From contig NZ_WUTW01000004.1 of assembly GCF_009831215.1 (NCBI RefSeq), forward strand, positions 310,001 to 374,000: a stretch of 64,000 nucleotides of DNA, in the 5' to 3' direction. Under the pieces are notes generated by a model. That model was not told the origin of the DNA. It did not search any database and saw only the letters and a list, made by a program, of their open reading frames with translations. The DNA comes from Actinomadura rayongensis (GTDB lineage Bacteria; Actinomycetota; Actinomycetes; Streptosporangiales; Streptosporangiaceae). The translations under genes and the position numbers were made by a program. This document shows, piece by piece, positions 9,374 to 17,485 of this stretch; positions within the stretch are counted from its first letter, which is position 1; the number at the start of each line of letters is the position of its first letter.

Positions 9374-10735
9374 TCAGGCCGCGTTCTCCTTCGGCTTGGC
9401 GTCCGCCGTCGCGGCCAGCTCGAACTCGGCGCGCGGCTGCTCGATGCTGCCGAGCGAGACGGTCTCGCGCTTGAAGAACAGCGCGAGCGTCCAGTCGGCC
9501 AGGACGCGGACCTTGCGGTTGAAGGTCGGGACGCGCGACACGTGGTACGTGCGGTGCATGACCCAGGCCGGGAAGCCCTTGACCTTGATCCCGTAGGTGT
9601 TCGCGACGCCCTTGTGCAGGCCGAGGCCCGCCACCGAGCCCACGCTGTTGTGGACGTACGGCTTCAGCGACTTGCCGCGCAGCGCCCGGACGAGGTTGTC
9701 CGCGAGCACCTTCGACTGCCGCACCGCGTGCTGGGCGTTCGGGGCGCAGAACATGCCGTCCTGGGTCAGGTCCGGCACGGCCGCGTTGTCACCGGCGGTG
9801 AACGCGCGGACGACGCCCTCGACCGTCAGGTACTCGGTCGCCTTCACCTGGCCGCGCTCGTTCAGCGGGAGGTCGGAGTTGCGGACGACCGGCGCCGCCT
9901 TCACCCCGGCCGTCCAGACCAGCGTGCCCGCCGGGAAGCTGCTGCCGTCCGAGCACTCGATCACGCCGCCGACGGCCGACTGCAGGAACGTCTTGAGCTT
10001 GACGTCGATGCCCCGGCCGCGGAGCTGCTCGGCCGTCCAGCGGCCCATGTCCGGGCCGACCTCGGGCAGGATGCGGTCGGCGGCCTCGACGAGGACGAAC
10101 CGCAGGTCCTGCGGGGTGACCTTGCGCATGTACTGGACCGCGCCGCGGGCCATGTCCTCCAGCTCGGCGAGCGCCTCGACGCCCGCGAAGCCGCCGCCGA
10201 CGAACACGAAGGTCAGCGCCTTGCGGCGGATCTCCTCGTCGTCGGTCGACTCGGCGATCTCCAGCTGCGCCAGCACGTGGTTGCGCAGGTGGATCGCCTC
10301 GCCGATGGTCTTGAAGCCGATGCCGTTCTCGGCGAGGCCGGGGATCGGGAGGGTGCGGGAGACCGAACCGGCCGCCATGACGAGGTAGTCGTAGGAGATG
10401 CGCTCCGGCGGCCCGGCGAGGGGCTGGACGATCGCCCATCGCTCGGCGTGGTTCAGCTCGGTCACGCGGGCGTTGCGGACGACGCAGCGGGGCAGCACCC
10501 GGCGCAGCGGCGCGACGACGTGGCGCGGGGAGACGTTCCCCGCGGCGGCCTCGGGAAGGAACGGCTGGTACGTCATGTACGAGTTCGGGTCCACGACGGT
10601 GATGCTGACGTCGCCCGTCTTCAGCTCGCGGCGCAGCTTCTTCTGCAGTCGCAGAGCGGTGTACATGCCCACATAGCCGCCACCCACGATGAGGATGTGG
10701 GGAGCGCCAGGGGTTCCCTCGGCGGTCCTGGCCAT
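9374..10735 (-). CDS. ndh: Type II NADH dehydrogenase (NDH-2)
   Basis: A 453-residue flavoprotein that passes electrons from NADH to membrane quinone without pumping protons. FAD is bound by the N-terminal Rossmann fold (ILIVGGGYVGMYTALRLQKK). The NADH fold lies in the middle (FVFVGGGFAGVEALAELED). The second FAD motif is VRAFTAGDNAAVPD, and the quinone-site region is CAPNAQHAVRQSK. A hydrophobic, membrane-docking C-terminal segment surrounds ADWTLALFFKRETVSLG. The ATG at 10735 has GGAGGG seven bases upstream; a Met at 10774 lies inside the operator region and is less likely. A Rex-type operator sits directly upstream, so expression probably follows the NADH/NAD+ ratio. Confidence 0.93.
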   Translation of the reverse strand: MARTAEGTPGAPHILIVGGGYVGMYTALRLQKKLRRELKTGDVSITVVDPNSYMTYQPFLPEAAAGNVSPRHVVAPLRRVLPRCVVRNARVTELNHAERWAIVQPLAGPPERISYDYLVMAAGSVSRTLPIPGLAENGIGFKTIGEAIHLRNHVLAQLEIAESTDDEEIRRKALTFVFVGGGFAGVEALAELEDMARGAVQYMRKVTPQDLRFVLVEAADRILPEVGPDMGRWTAEQLRGRGIDVKLKTFLQSAVGGVIECSDGSSFPAGTLVWTAGVKAAPVVRNSDLPLNERGQVKATEYLTVEGVVRAFTAGDNAAVPDLTQDGMFCAPNAQHAVRQSKVLADNLVRALRGKSLKPYVHNSVGSVAGLGLHKGVANTYGIKVKGFPAWVMHRTYHVSRVPTFNRKVRVLADWTLALFFKRETVSLGSIEQPRAEFELAATADAKPKENAA

Positions 10736-10760
10736 TGCGGCCCTCCAATGTTCACGGTCG

Positions 10761-10782
10761 GCTTGTGAAGACATTCACAAGC
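10761..10782. promoter_or_regulatory. Rex operator upstream of ndh
   Basis: A perfect inverted repeat of 9-bp arms, GCTTGTGAA and TTCACAAGC, around the spacer GACA. The core TTGTGAA-N4-TTCACAA matches the established Rex-binding consensus. It ends 26 bp before the ndh start codon. In Streptomyces, Rex represses ndh and releases DNA when NADH is high. A -10-like TAGCTT on the minus strand overlaps its edge, consistent with repression. Confidence 0.85.
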
Positions 10783-10809
10783 TAGCCGATGGCACGGACC
10801 AAACGCCAA

Positions 10810-10848
10810 CCGGTATCCATGAAAGAACGCCCGTTCTTTCCGTACCGG
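10810..10848. promoter_or_regulatory. Second, nested inverted repeat in the ndh upstream region
   Basis: Perfect 8-bp arms GAAAGAAC and GTTCTTTC flank GCCC (10821-10840). Outer 6-bp arms CCGGTA (10810) and TACCGG (10843) extend the symmetry. It lies within the 328-bp gap between ndh and the divergent PEBP lipoprotein gene, upstream of the Rex site. The sequence is unlike the Rex consensus, so a different regulator is likely; which one is unknown. Nothing else was recognised in the gap except the approach to the lipoprotein gene. Confidence 0.5.
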
Positions 10849-11063
10849 CAAATTGGACCGCGCCCAGGGCGTGAACTTCGCCACTCCTTCTCCCAGAAAC
10901 GGTCATCCAGCAGCAAACCACGCATGACTAACGTCACACCACGAATCTGCCGGGCGCGCGGAGCCGCGAGCCGAAGTCCCGCCCCACCCCGCCGCACACT
11001 CTATGGTTGGGGCGGACGAGGAAGGGGGCGCCCGCGCGGGCGTGCGACGCGGGACGAAGCATC

Positions 11064-11645
11064 ATGAGCATTGACCGACGCCCGGCCCTGGCCGCGGCGG
11101 GCGCGCTCGCGCTCACCGCGCTGCTGAGCGGCTGCGGAACGGTCGGCCTGCCGGAGAACGCCAGCGCCGAGCTTTCCGACGGTTTCACCGTGACCAGCCC
11201 CGCGTTCCACGATGGCGGCGACTTGCCCACGCGGTTCGCCTGCGCGACGTACTCTGGCTCCGACGCCCTGGGCCGGACCCCGCCGTTGCGGTGGTCCGGG
11301 GCGCCGACGGGCACGCGGTCGTTCGCCATCGTCATGGACGACCCGGACGCCAGCGACGGGGCCTACGTGCACTGGGTGTACGCGGGCATCGACGGCAACA
11401 GGCAGGAACTCGTCGAGGGCACCCATTTGGACAAGACGGTGGAGGGGCTCAACACCGGCAAGAAGGTGGGCTACAGGCCGCCGTGCCCGCCCAAGGGGGA
11501 ACGGCACCGCTACCGGTTCACCATCTACGCCCTGAACTCCCCCGCGCCGTTCGCGAACGGGGCACCGCTCAAGGACTCGCTCGCCGCGATAGCCGAGCAC
11601 GTCATCGCCCGGGGCAGGATCACCGGGAACCTCGGCGGCAGGTAG
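11064..11645 (+). CDS. YbhB/YbcL-family (PEBP-like) lipoprotein
   Basis: A 193-residue protein of the bacterial phosphatidylethanolamine-binding protein (Raf kinase inhibitor-like) family. The N-terminus MSIDRRPALAAAG leads into a hydrophobic segment and the lipobox LLSGC (Cys at about 24), so it is probably a lipoprotein outside the membrane. The family core is clear: FTVTSPAFHDGGDLPTRFAC, TPPLRWSGAP, IVMDDPDAS and YVHWVYAGID. The ligand-site region is GKKVGYRPPCPPKGERHRY. The ATG at 11064 is used; the open frame from 11007 would bury the signal sequence. The ligand is not known. Confidence 0.88.
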   Translation: MSIDRRPALAAAGALALTALLSGCGTVGLPENASAELSDGFTVTSPAFHDGGDLPTRFACATYSGSDALGRTPPLRWSGAPTGTRSFAIVMDDPDASDGAYVHWVYAGIDGNRQELVEGTHLDKTVEGLNTGKKVGYRPPCPPKGERHRYRFTIYALNSPAPFANGAPLKDSLAAIAEHVIARGRITGNLGGR

Positions 11646-11911
11646 GCGCGTTCAGTCATGAGGCCGTCCCGCCCGCGACGCCGCCGGGGTCCCGATCCGG
11701 GACACCGGCCGACAGACAGGCGCCGTCCGGCCGGACTGGCCGTACGGCACACCGCCATGTGAGGGTAGATGTGCACGAAGGGTGTGACAACGGTCATAGC
11801 GGTCGGCCAGAATCAATCTAGGTCCGCGGGAAACCGGCTGCTTGCGACAATGGGCACGGCCCCGTGGTCCGTGCCTGGGACTCTCGCCGGGCCAAGGCAT
11901 TGGGTGGTGGC

Positions 11912-13759
11912 ATGACTTCTTACATCGTGGTCTTCGGCCTGATCGTGGTCGTCGTCCTCGTGGTGATCCTCGTCGCCCTGGGGCTGCGCGCCAGCAGAGC
12001 CGGGCAGGACGACGACGACTGGATGGACGAGGAGCCGCAGCAGAGCCGCGGCAGACGCGCCGCTCCCCCCGTCCCGGACCAGCAGGCCGACGACGGCTAC
12101 GGGCACGACGCCGACGGCTACGGCGCCGGTCCGCAGCCCGGCGCGCCCGCCGAGGCCCCCGAGTTCGACCGCCGCGTCGCCGGCGGTGGCGGCGGGCCGC
12201 TCGCCGCCCCGCCCTCCCCCGCGTCGGCCGCCCCGTCCCGGGGCGGCTCCAGCGACGAGCTGGAGGACGACGACTACTGGGCGACGATCACCTTCGACAA
12301 GCCCAAGTTCCCCTGGCAGCACGACGACGCGGGCGACCGCCGCGAGCCGGACCCGGCGGCCGATCCGCTGAACGTCCAGGCGGCGCAGGCGGCTCCGCAG
12401 CCCGGTCCGCAGACCGGCCCCCAGACCGGTCCGCAGGCGGTCGAGCCGCCCGGCCTCACCCAGCCGGTCCCGGCGGACATGTTCCCGAACGGCGTGCCGG
12501 GCTCCACCGGCCCGCAGCAGGCGCCCGGGTCGTTCGCGCCCGCCGCGTTCGGCGCCGACCCGTCCGCGACGGCCAGCGACCCGCTCCCGGTCGAGCCGCC
12601 GTCCTACGACCAGCCGTCCTACGACCAGCCGGTGTACGAGCAGCAGCAGCCCTCGTACGACCAGCCCTCGTATGACCAGCCGTCGTACGACCAGCCCTCC
12701 TACGGGCGCACCGAGCAACAGGGCTACCCGGACAAGCCGGGCTACGGCGAGTCCTATCCGGACTCCCAGCCGACGTACGGCACGCCGGAGCCCGCGCCGT
12801 CCTACGACTCCTCGCCGTACGGCGGCGACCCGCTCGGCGGGGGGCTGTCGGTGCCGCCCGCCGCGACGCCGTCCCCGGCGTCGTCGTTCGACCGGCCGTC
12901 CGACCCGCTCGGGCTGCCGCTCGGCCGCTCCGAGGAGCCCGCCGCGCCCGCCGCGAGCTGGGACTCCGGGCCGCTCGCCCCGCCGCCCGCGACGCCCCCG
13001 CCCGCGCCGCCGGTCACCCCGCCGGTCACCCCGGCCGCGCCGCAGCCGGCCGCCGCGGACACCGACGGCGGCAGCAAGCTCCCGACCGTGGACGAGCTGC
13101 TCCAGCGCATCCAGTCCGACCGGCAGCGGTCCGCGAGCACCCCGGCCGCGCCCGCCACCCCGGCCTCGTCGGGCGAGACGCAGAGCACGTCCTACGGGAG
13201 CGGGCTGCCCGACCCGCTCGGCGGCGACCCGCTGAGCACCGGGCCGACGTACGGCGGGTCCTCGTCCTCGTGGTCGTCGTCGGCGCCGTCCACGCCGTCC
13301 TACGACACCGAATCGTCCGGAACGTCCAGCGGCGGGTACTCCACCAGCGGCACGGGCGGGTACGGGACGTCCGGCGACGGCTACCCGAGTTCGCCCTACG
13401 GCGACCCGCTGAGCACCGGCCCCACGTACGGCGGGTCGTCCTCCTACGGGACGACGGGCGAGCAGCCGTCCGAGCCGGGCCGCTACGGCGACTTCAGCGG
13501 CAGCAGCTACAGCGGTTCGAGCGACCCCCTCGGCACGGGCGGCACCCCCGCGCCCGCCTACGACCCGAACGCGACCCAGGCGTACGGCGGCGGGTACTTC
13601 GGGCCGTCGTCCGGCAACCAGGACCAGCAGGGCGGCTACCCGGCCGCGCCCGGCACCCCGGCGCCGGAGAACGGCGGCCGGTACGGGTCGTCCTATCCCG
13701 GCCAGGAGCCGCGCTCCCCGCAGGACGACTGGGAGAACCACCGCGACTACCGGCGCTGA
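11912..13759 (+). CDS. Membrane-anchored, intrinsically disordered repeat protein
   Basis: A 615-residue protein starting MTSYIVVFGLIVVVVLVVIL: one N-terminal membrane helix, then a short charged stretch (GQDDDDWMDEEPQQ). Almost all the rest is low complexity, rich in Pro, Ser, Gly, Tyr and Gln. Repeats include SYDQP (six near copies, about residues 230-265) and DPLSTGPTYGGSS (two copies, about residues 445 and 500). One ordered-looking segment is LPTVDELLQRIQSDRQRS (about 390). I recognise no enzyme domain. Such proteins are often misnamed after their repeats. It may be an envelope-associated scaffold, but that is inference. A strong terminator follows. Confidence 0.75.
   Translation: MTSYIVVFGLIVVVVLVVILVALGLRASRAGQDDDDWMDEEPQQSRGRRAAPPVPDQQADDGYGHDADGYGAGPQPGAPAEAPEFDRRVAGGGGGPLAAPPSPASAAPSRGGSSDELEDDDYWATITFDKPKFPWQHDDAGDRREPDPAADPLNVQAAQAAPQPGPQTGPQTGPQAVEPPGLTQPVPADMFPNGVPGSTGPQQAPGSFAPAAFGADPSATASDPLPVEPPSYDQPSYDQPVYEQQQPSYDQPSYDQPSYDQPSYGRTEQQGYPDKPGYGESYPDSQPTYGTPEPAPSYDSSPYGGDPLGGGLSVPPAATPSPASSFDRPSDPLGLPLGRSEEPAAPAASWDSGPLAPPPATPPPAPPVTPPVTPAAPQPAAADTDGGSKLPTVDELLQRIQSDRQRSASTPAAPATPASSGETQSTSYGSGLPDPLGGDPLSTGPTYGGSSSSWSSSAPSTPSYDTESSGTSSGGYSTSGTGGYGTSGDGYPSSPYGDPLSTGPTYGGSSSYGTTGEQPSEPGRYGDFSGSSYSGSSDPLGTGGTPAPAYDPNATQAYGGGYFGPSSGNQDQQGGYPAAPGTPAPENGGRYGSSYPGQEPRSPQDDWENHRDYRR
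12602..12703 (+). repeat. 15-bp tandem repeats encoding SYDQP
   Basis: Six near copies of a 15-bp unit (TCSTACGACCAGCCS-like), with one divergent middle copy encoding VYEQQQP. They lie inside the disordered protein gene, and wobble differences between copies show they are not freshly duplicated. Confidence 0.8.
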
Positions 13760-13805
13760 CGGCGTCCGCGCCGGACCGGCGCGCTCCGGTCTCGCTCTGA
13801 GGGAA

Positions 13806-13834
13806 GGGTCACCGCACCGCGCGGTGACCCTTTT
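13806..13834 (+). terminator. Rho-independent terminator after the repeat protein gene
   Basis: A perfect 10-bp stem GGGTCACCGC/GCGGTGACCC with loop ACCGC, followed directly by TTTT. It lies between the repeat protein gene and the carbonic anhydrase gene. It covers an upstream in-frame GTG of the latter, which argues against that start. Confidence 0.85.
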
Positions 13835-13853
13835 CATTTGGTATGAAAGAGAT

Positions 13854-14615
13854 GTGACAGGTGATTCGTCCGCATCGCGCCCTTCGTCCCAGCGCTGGTG
13901 GGCCCCCTGGGCGAACCGGAAGCGCCGGGCCCCGGCCGATCTCGACGCGCCCGGGGTCTCGCCGAGCGACGTGCTGCTCGACGGCGTCCGCGACTACCAC
14001 GGCACGATGGCGCCGCTCGTCCGGCCGATCATGGCCGAGCTGGCGTTCGCGCAGAAGCCGCAGCACCTCTTCATCACGTGCGTGGACTCGCGCGTGGTGC
14101 CCAACATCATCACCGCGAGCGGCCCCGGCGACCTGTTCATCAACCGCAACGTCGGCAACCTCGTGCCGCGCTTCGGCTCCCGGACGCCGGACGACTCGGT
14201 GGCCGCGACCGTCGAGTACGCGGTGAACGTCCTCGGCATCCGGACGATCACCGTCTGCGGCCACTCCAACTGCGGCGCGATGGCCGCCCTGCTCGCGGGC
14301 GGCACCGAGGTCGAGCACCTGCGCTCGCTGACGCACTGGCTGCGCCACGGCCACCGGAGCCTCGCCCGCTTCCTGGACGAGGGCCCCGACGAGCGCGCGC
14401 CGCTCGCCCGCCTCTGCCAGATCAACGTGGAGCAGCAGCTCGACAACCTGCTCACCTACCCGTGGCTGCGCACGATGGTGGACGCCGGGGACGTCGAACT
14501 GGTCGGCCTCTACCTGGACCTGGAGTCCGCCGAGGTCAGCGCCCTGAACCGCGAGACCCGCGCGTTCGCCCCCGTCGCCGGCACACCTCCGCAGGAACCC
14601 GTCCCGGCCCCCTGA
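13854..14615 (+). CDS. Beta-class carbonic anhydrase
   Basis: A zinc enzyme that interconverts CO2 and bicarbonate; 253 residues. Beta-class zinc ligands and the Asp-Arg dyad are present: FITCVDSRVVPN (Cys, Asp, Arg) and TVCGHSNCGAMAAL (His, Cys). NRNVGNLVP and DDSVAATVEYAV are further family motifs. The GTG at 13854 (VTGDSSASRP) is preferred, with AAGAGA just upstream, because the earlier GTG at 13824 lies inside a terminator hairpin. A basic, Trp-containing N-terminal tail precedes the domain. It could supply CO2 or bicarbonate for the RuBisCO encoded 40 kb away, but is not linked to it here. Confidence 0.93.
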   Translation: MTGDSSASRPSSQRWWAPWANRKRRAPADLDAPGVSPSDVLLDGVRDYHGTMAPLVRPIMAELAFAQKPQHLFITCVDSRVVPNIITASGPGDLFINRNVGNLVPRFGSRTPDDSVAATVEYAVNVLGIRTITVCGHSNCGAMAALLAGGTEVEHLRSLTHWLRHGHRSLARFLDEGPDERAPLARLCQINVEQQLDNLLTYPWLRTMVDAGDVELVGLYLDLESAEVSALNRETRAFAPVAGTPPQEPVPAP

Positions 14616-14723
14616 CGCCCCCTGACGCCGCCCCCTGGCGCCCCGCCCCTAGCCCCTGGCTCCCCGTCCCGAGCCCCTGACGATCCGCCCGGGCCCGTCC
14701 CGGTCCGCGGACGGCCTGCATCA

Positions 14724-14754
14724 GCCCGTCCGGCCCCCGACGGCTCGGACGGGC
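14724..14754 (+). terminator. Hairpin downstream of carbonic anhydrase
   Basis: Perfect 9-bp arms GCCCGTCCG/CGGACGGGC with a 13-base loop, about 110 bp after the carbonic anhydrase stop. There is no T-run. Between the stop and this hairpin lie degenerate CCCCTGACGCC-like repeats. A likely terminator. Confidence 0.5.
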
Positions 14755-14779
14755 CTTCCATCCAACCCCGGACGCGGCA

Positions 14780-14809
14780 GGGCCGCCCCGCTCCGGTGCG
14801 GGGCGGCCC
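14780..14809 (-). terminator. Hairpin downstream of the small membrane protein gene
   Basis: Perfect 12-bp arms GGGCCGCCCCGC/GCGGGGCGGCCC with a 6-base loop, directly after the stop of the minus-strand gene at 14817. There is no U-tract; such strong hairpins commonly end transcripts in actinobacteria. Confidence 0.6.
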
Positions 14810-14816
14810 GTCCCCG

Positions 14817-15026
14817 TCAGCGGCGCACGAGCCGCTCGTCGTCGCGCGCGGCGGCGGGGAGGTTCCCGCCACGCACGTACATGCCGGTCAGCCGCCGCGC
14901 GCGGCGCGCGTGCGCCGAGGACGCCGGCTGGAACAGGGAGTCGTTGCGGCTGGCCCGGGCGAAGTCCACGAGCCAGCCGATGAGCAGGAGGGGCACCAGC
15001 GCGAGCGCCGGCAGAAGGACGATCAT
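14817..15026 (-). CDS. Small membrane protein
   Basis: A 69-residue protein starting MIVLLPALALVPLLLIGW: one N-terminal membrane helix, then a basic tail (ARASRNDSLFQP, AHARRARRLTGMYVRGG). The ATG at 15026 has a GAGAGGAG site upstream. I do not recognise the family. It is convergent with the carbonic anhydrase gene and divergent from the gene at 15303, with which it shares a 276-bp upstream region. Confidence 0.6.
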   Translation of the reverse strand: MIVLLPALALVPLLLIGWLVDFARASRNDSLFQPASSAHARRARRLTGMYVRGGNLPAAARDDERLVRR

Positions 15027-15302
15027 CTGCACTCCTCTCCGCGGGGCTCGTCGCGCCCCGCCGGCCGCCGCCGGTCGTCGCCGCCGACCGGCCGTGTTCC
15101 TCACGGTAGGCCGCGCCACCGCACGACTTTGTGTCCGGCGACCCGAATTCTCCGGTAATTCGCCACACCCCGCCCACAAACGAAAAATCCACCGCTCCGG
15201 CCGCCGGACGAGGCCACGAACGGCCATCCCGCCGGACCGGGATCTCCGCGCTGCCATGCTGCGTCTCACTGAAGAGAGAACCGTCGCGGCAGAGGAGGAT
15301 CA

Positions 15303-17213
15303 TTGACCACCGGGCATGTCGGTGACGTCAGTTTCACGAAGCTCCTGTCCGGTGATCTCGCCGGGACCATCGCGGCGGTCCCGCAGGCGCTGGACAACCA
15401 GTGGCTCGACCGGGAGCTGCTCGGCGCGTCGCTGGCGAAGGGCGGGATGTCCAAGCGCGTCGCCCGGGAGCACGCCGACCGGGCGCGCCGCGAGTACCTG
15501 CGCTCGCTGCTGAACGCCGAGAAGATCATCGTCAACCGGGCGTACTTCTACAACAGCCACGCCGTCTACTCCGACTACCTCACCGAGGGCCCCGACGAGC
15601 GGGCGTTCCGGGAGCTGCTGGCCGGCGCGGTGATCGTCCCGCTGCTCCTCCAGGAGACCTCGCCGCTGCCCGAGGACGACGTGGCGTTCGACGTCGGCGC
15701 GGGCTTCGCGGCGTGGCGCCGGATCGCCGAGAGCACCGAGATCTCCTGCCTGCGGCTGTCCTGGGACGACCGCGAGAACGACCACCTCGCCCGCGCCGCC
15801 TACCGGGGCTACGCGGAATTCCTCACCGGCTTCAACCACTTCGAGGCGTCCGCGCTGCGCCGCGACTTCGACCTGGACCAGGAGGAGGCGGCGAGCGCCC
15901 TCCTCCGGCTCAAGGAGATCGCGCGGTGGGCGTTCGAGGAGACGTCCGAGGACCGCCCGGTGACGCGGCAGCGGGTGTACGAGCGGTTCGTGACCAAGCC
16001 CGGGATCAACGTCGCGGAGCGGCAGTACGACCCGTCCCAGCCGCACGTCGCGACCGTGAAGCAGCTGGTCGACCTGAAGTACAACACCAACCTCGCCGAC
16101 GCGTTCGACGTCTTCACCCTCACCCCGAGCGACACGGCCCGCCGCACCGCGCTCCAGGAGGGCCTAGCCCTCGCCCGGCGGCGGCGCGACGCCGCGCCCC
16201 CGCAGACCACCGACGCGGACGAGCTGATCCACGCGCTGCGGACGCTGGCGTTCGAGGAGGTCCAGGGGCTGCTGGAGGCCGTGCCGACGCTCGACCGGCT
16301 CACGCTGACCGACATCCGCGACGTCCGCGCGGAACGCGAGTGGCGCGCCTACCGCAACGCGCTCGCCGGGCTGCTGGAGCGTCCGTCGGTGCAGGCGCTG
16401 ACGGACCCGGAGATCGGCGTCGTGGCGATCAGCCGCGCCTACCTGGAGATGATGAACAAGGCCGAGGAGATCCACGCGCGGAACTGGGCGCAGGGCGGCG
16501 GGCGGCGCTTCGAGGCGCTGACGGAGATCGCGATCGACATCGGCTCCCTTACGATCAATGTCATGTATCTGAACGGTCACGCGCTGGGGTTCCAGGTCGC
16601 CGGGGAACTCGGCGCGCTGGCCGGGTCGCGGGTGGCGCGGGTGACGCTGCGGCTCGGCATCGGGCGCTTCCTCGCGGGCCGGGCGCGGCACCGGATCGAG
16701 ACCACGGCCCAGCTCCTCGACCTGCGGATGGACGACCCGTACCGGGAGGCCGGGAAGCTGATCGCGTACCTGACCCGGGAGGCGGCCGACACTGATCCCG
16801 GCGTGACCGGCTCCGACCTGTCGAGCGAGGGCGAGGGACGGCGCCGGACGACGCGCTGGCGGAGTACGCCCGGCTGCGCGCGGCGCGGCCGGGCCTGTTC
16901 GGCAACCCGTCGGCGGCCCCGTTCCCCATCCTGGACGAGATCCCGCCGGAGGGCGGCCCGTACGGCGTGCTCTACCGGGACCCGTACGTCACGCTCGTCC
17001 GGGACCCGGTGCGCTTCCCGGACGGGCGGGTCGCCGGTTACGTCCGGACGGTCCCCGCCCACCACGGCGGGTCGGTGGTCTTCCCGGTCTACGCGGGCAA
17101 GGCGGTGCTGCTGCGCGTGTTCCGGCACGCGACGCGGCGCTGGCACGTGGAGTTCCCGCGCGGGTTCGCCGAGGCGGGCGAGACCGGCGCGCAGACGGCG
17201 GCGCGGGAGCTGA
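15303..17213 (+). CDS. Unidentified ~500-residue domain, frameshifted into a Nudix domain
   Basis: A start TTG at 15303 follows AGGAGG at 15293. The first ~512 residues read as a normal protein: VSFTKLLSGDLAGT, KIIVNRAYFYNSHAVY, RFVTKPGINVAERQYD, TVKQLVDLKYNTNLAD and a C-terminal helix region GIGRFLAGRARHRIETTAQ. I do not recognise this domain. After SDLSSEGEG (near 16837) composition turns to Arg/Ser/Thr-rich nonsense up to the stop at 17213. From the same point the other frame becomes coding for a Nudix enzyme. Adding one G to the GGG at 16835-16837 would join both into one ORF of 727 residues ending at 17485. So this is either a single-base deletion, an assembly error or a programmed shift. 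Confidence 0.6.
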   Translation: MTTGHVGDVSFTKLLSGDLAGTIAAVPQALDNQWLDRELLGASLAKGGMSKRVAREHADRARREYLRSLLNAEKIIVNRAYFYNSHAVYSDYLTEGPDERAFRELLAGAVIVPLLLQETSPLPEDDVAFDVGAGFAAWRRIAESTEISCLRLSWDDRENDHLARAAYRGYAEFLTGFNHFEASALRRDFDLDQEEAASALLRLKEIARWAFEETSEDRPVTRQRVYERFVTKPGINVAERQYDPSQPHVATVKQLVDLKYNTNLADAFDVFTLTPSDTARRTALQEGLALARRRRDAAPPQTTDADELIHALRTLAFEEVQGLLEAVPTLDRLTLTDIRDVRAEREWRAYRNALAGLLERPSVQALTDPEIGVVAISRAYLEMMNKAEEIHARNWAQGGGRRFEALTEIAIDIGSLTINVMYLNGHALGFQVAGELGALAGSRVARVTLRLGIGRFLAGRARHRIETTAQLLDLRMDDPYREAGKLIAYLTREAADTDPGVTGSDLSSEGEGRRRTTRWRSTPGCARRGRACSATRRRPRSPSWTRSRRRAARTACSTGTRTSRSSGTRCASRTGGSPVTSGRSPPTTAGRWSSRSTRARRCCCACSGTRRGAGTWSSRAGSPRRARPARRRRRGS

Positions 17214-17485
17214 CGGAGGAGGTCGGCGTCCCCCCGGCGGTCGTCGAGCCGCTCGGCACCCTGCACACCGACACGGGCATGACGTCGGGCGAGGTCGGCC
17301 TGTTCTGGGCGCGGATCGACGCTCCCCCGCGTCCGGGCGGCGGCGAGGGCATCGACCGGGTGCTGCTCGCGGACGCCGCCCGGCTCGGCGCGCTGCTGGA
17401 CGACGGGACGATCACGGACTCGTTCACGCAGGTCGCGGTGCTGAAGGCGGAACGGCGGGGGCTGCCGCCCTTCGGCGGCGGATGA
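16967..17485 (+). CDS. Nudix hydrolase domain (frame probably begins upstream)
   Basis: Nudix enzymes cleave nucleoside diphosphates linked to another moiety. The Nudix box is near-canonical: GFAEAGETGAQTAARELTEEVG. It is preceded by WHVEFPRG and followed by LGTLHTDTGMTSGEVGLFWAR, as in ADP-sugar pyrophosphatase-like members. The first possible start in this frame is the GTG at 16967. However, coding-quality sequence (DDALAEYARLRAARPGLFG) runs back to about 16838, after a stop at 16793, and no start codon lies between. That points to a frameshifted fusion with the upstream domain rather than an independent gene. Its end overlaps the convergent DUF2306 gene by 62 bp. Confidence 0.75.
   Translation: MLYRDPYVTLVRDPVRFPDGRVAGYVRTVPAHHGGSVVFPVYAGKAVLLRVFRHATRRWHVEFPRGFAEAGETGAQTAARELTEEVGVPPAVVEPLGTLHTDTGMTSGEVGLFWARIDAPPRPGGGEGIDRVLLADAARLGALLDDGTITDSFTQVAVLKAERRGLPPFGGG

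Noticed and set aside
6258-9596. A 1,112-codon plus-strand frame opposite the SARP regulator
   Set aside because: Composition is Arg/Gln/Gly-rich noise; the minus strand encodes recognisable SARP, NB-ARC and TPR parts over the same bases.
12602-12703. Regular spaced repeats considered as a CRISPR array
   Set aside because: The 15-bp units are contiguous, in frame and encode SYDQP; there are no unique spacers and no cas genes in the window.
13824-13853. Upstream GTG start for carbonic anhydrase
   Set aside because: It lies inside the terminator hairpin of the preceding gene and lacks a ribosome-binding site.
14616-14723. CCCCTGACGCC-like direct repeats after carbonic anhydrase
   Set aside because: Short, degenerate and GC-driven; no phasing or symmetry suggests function.
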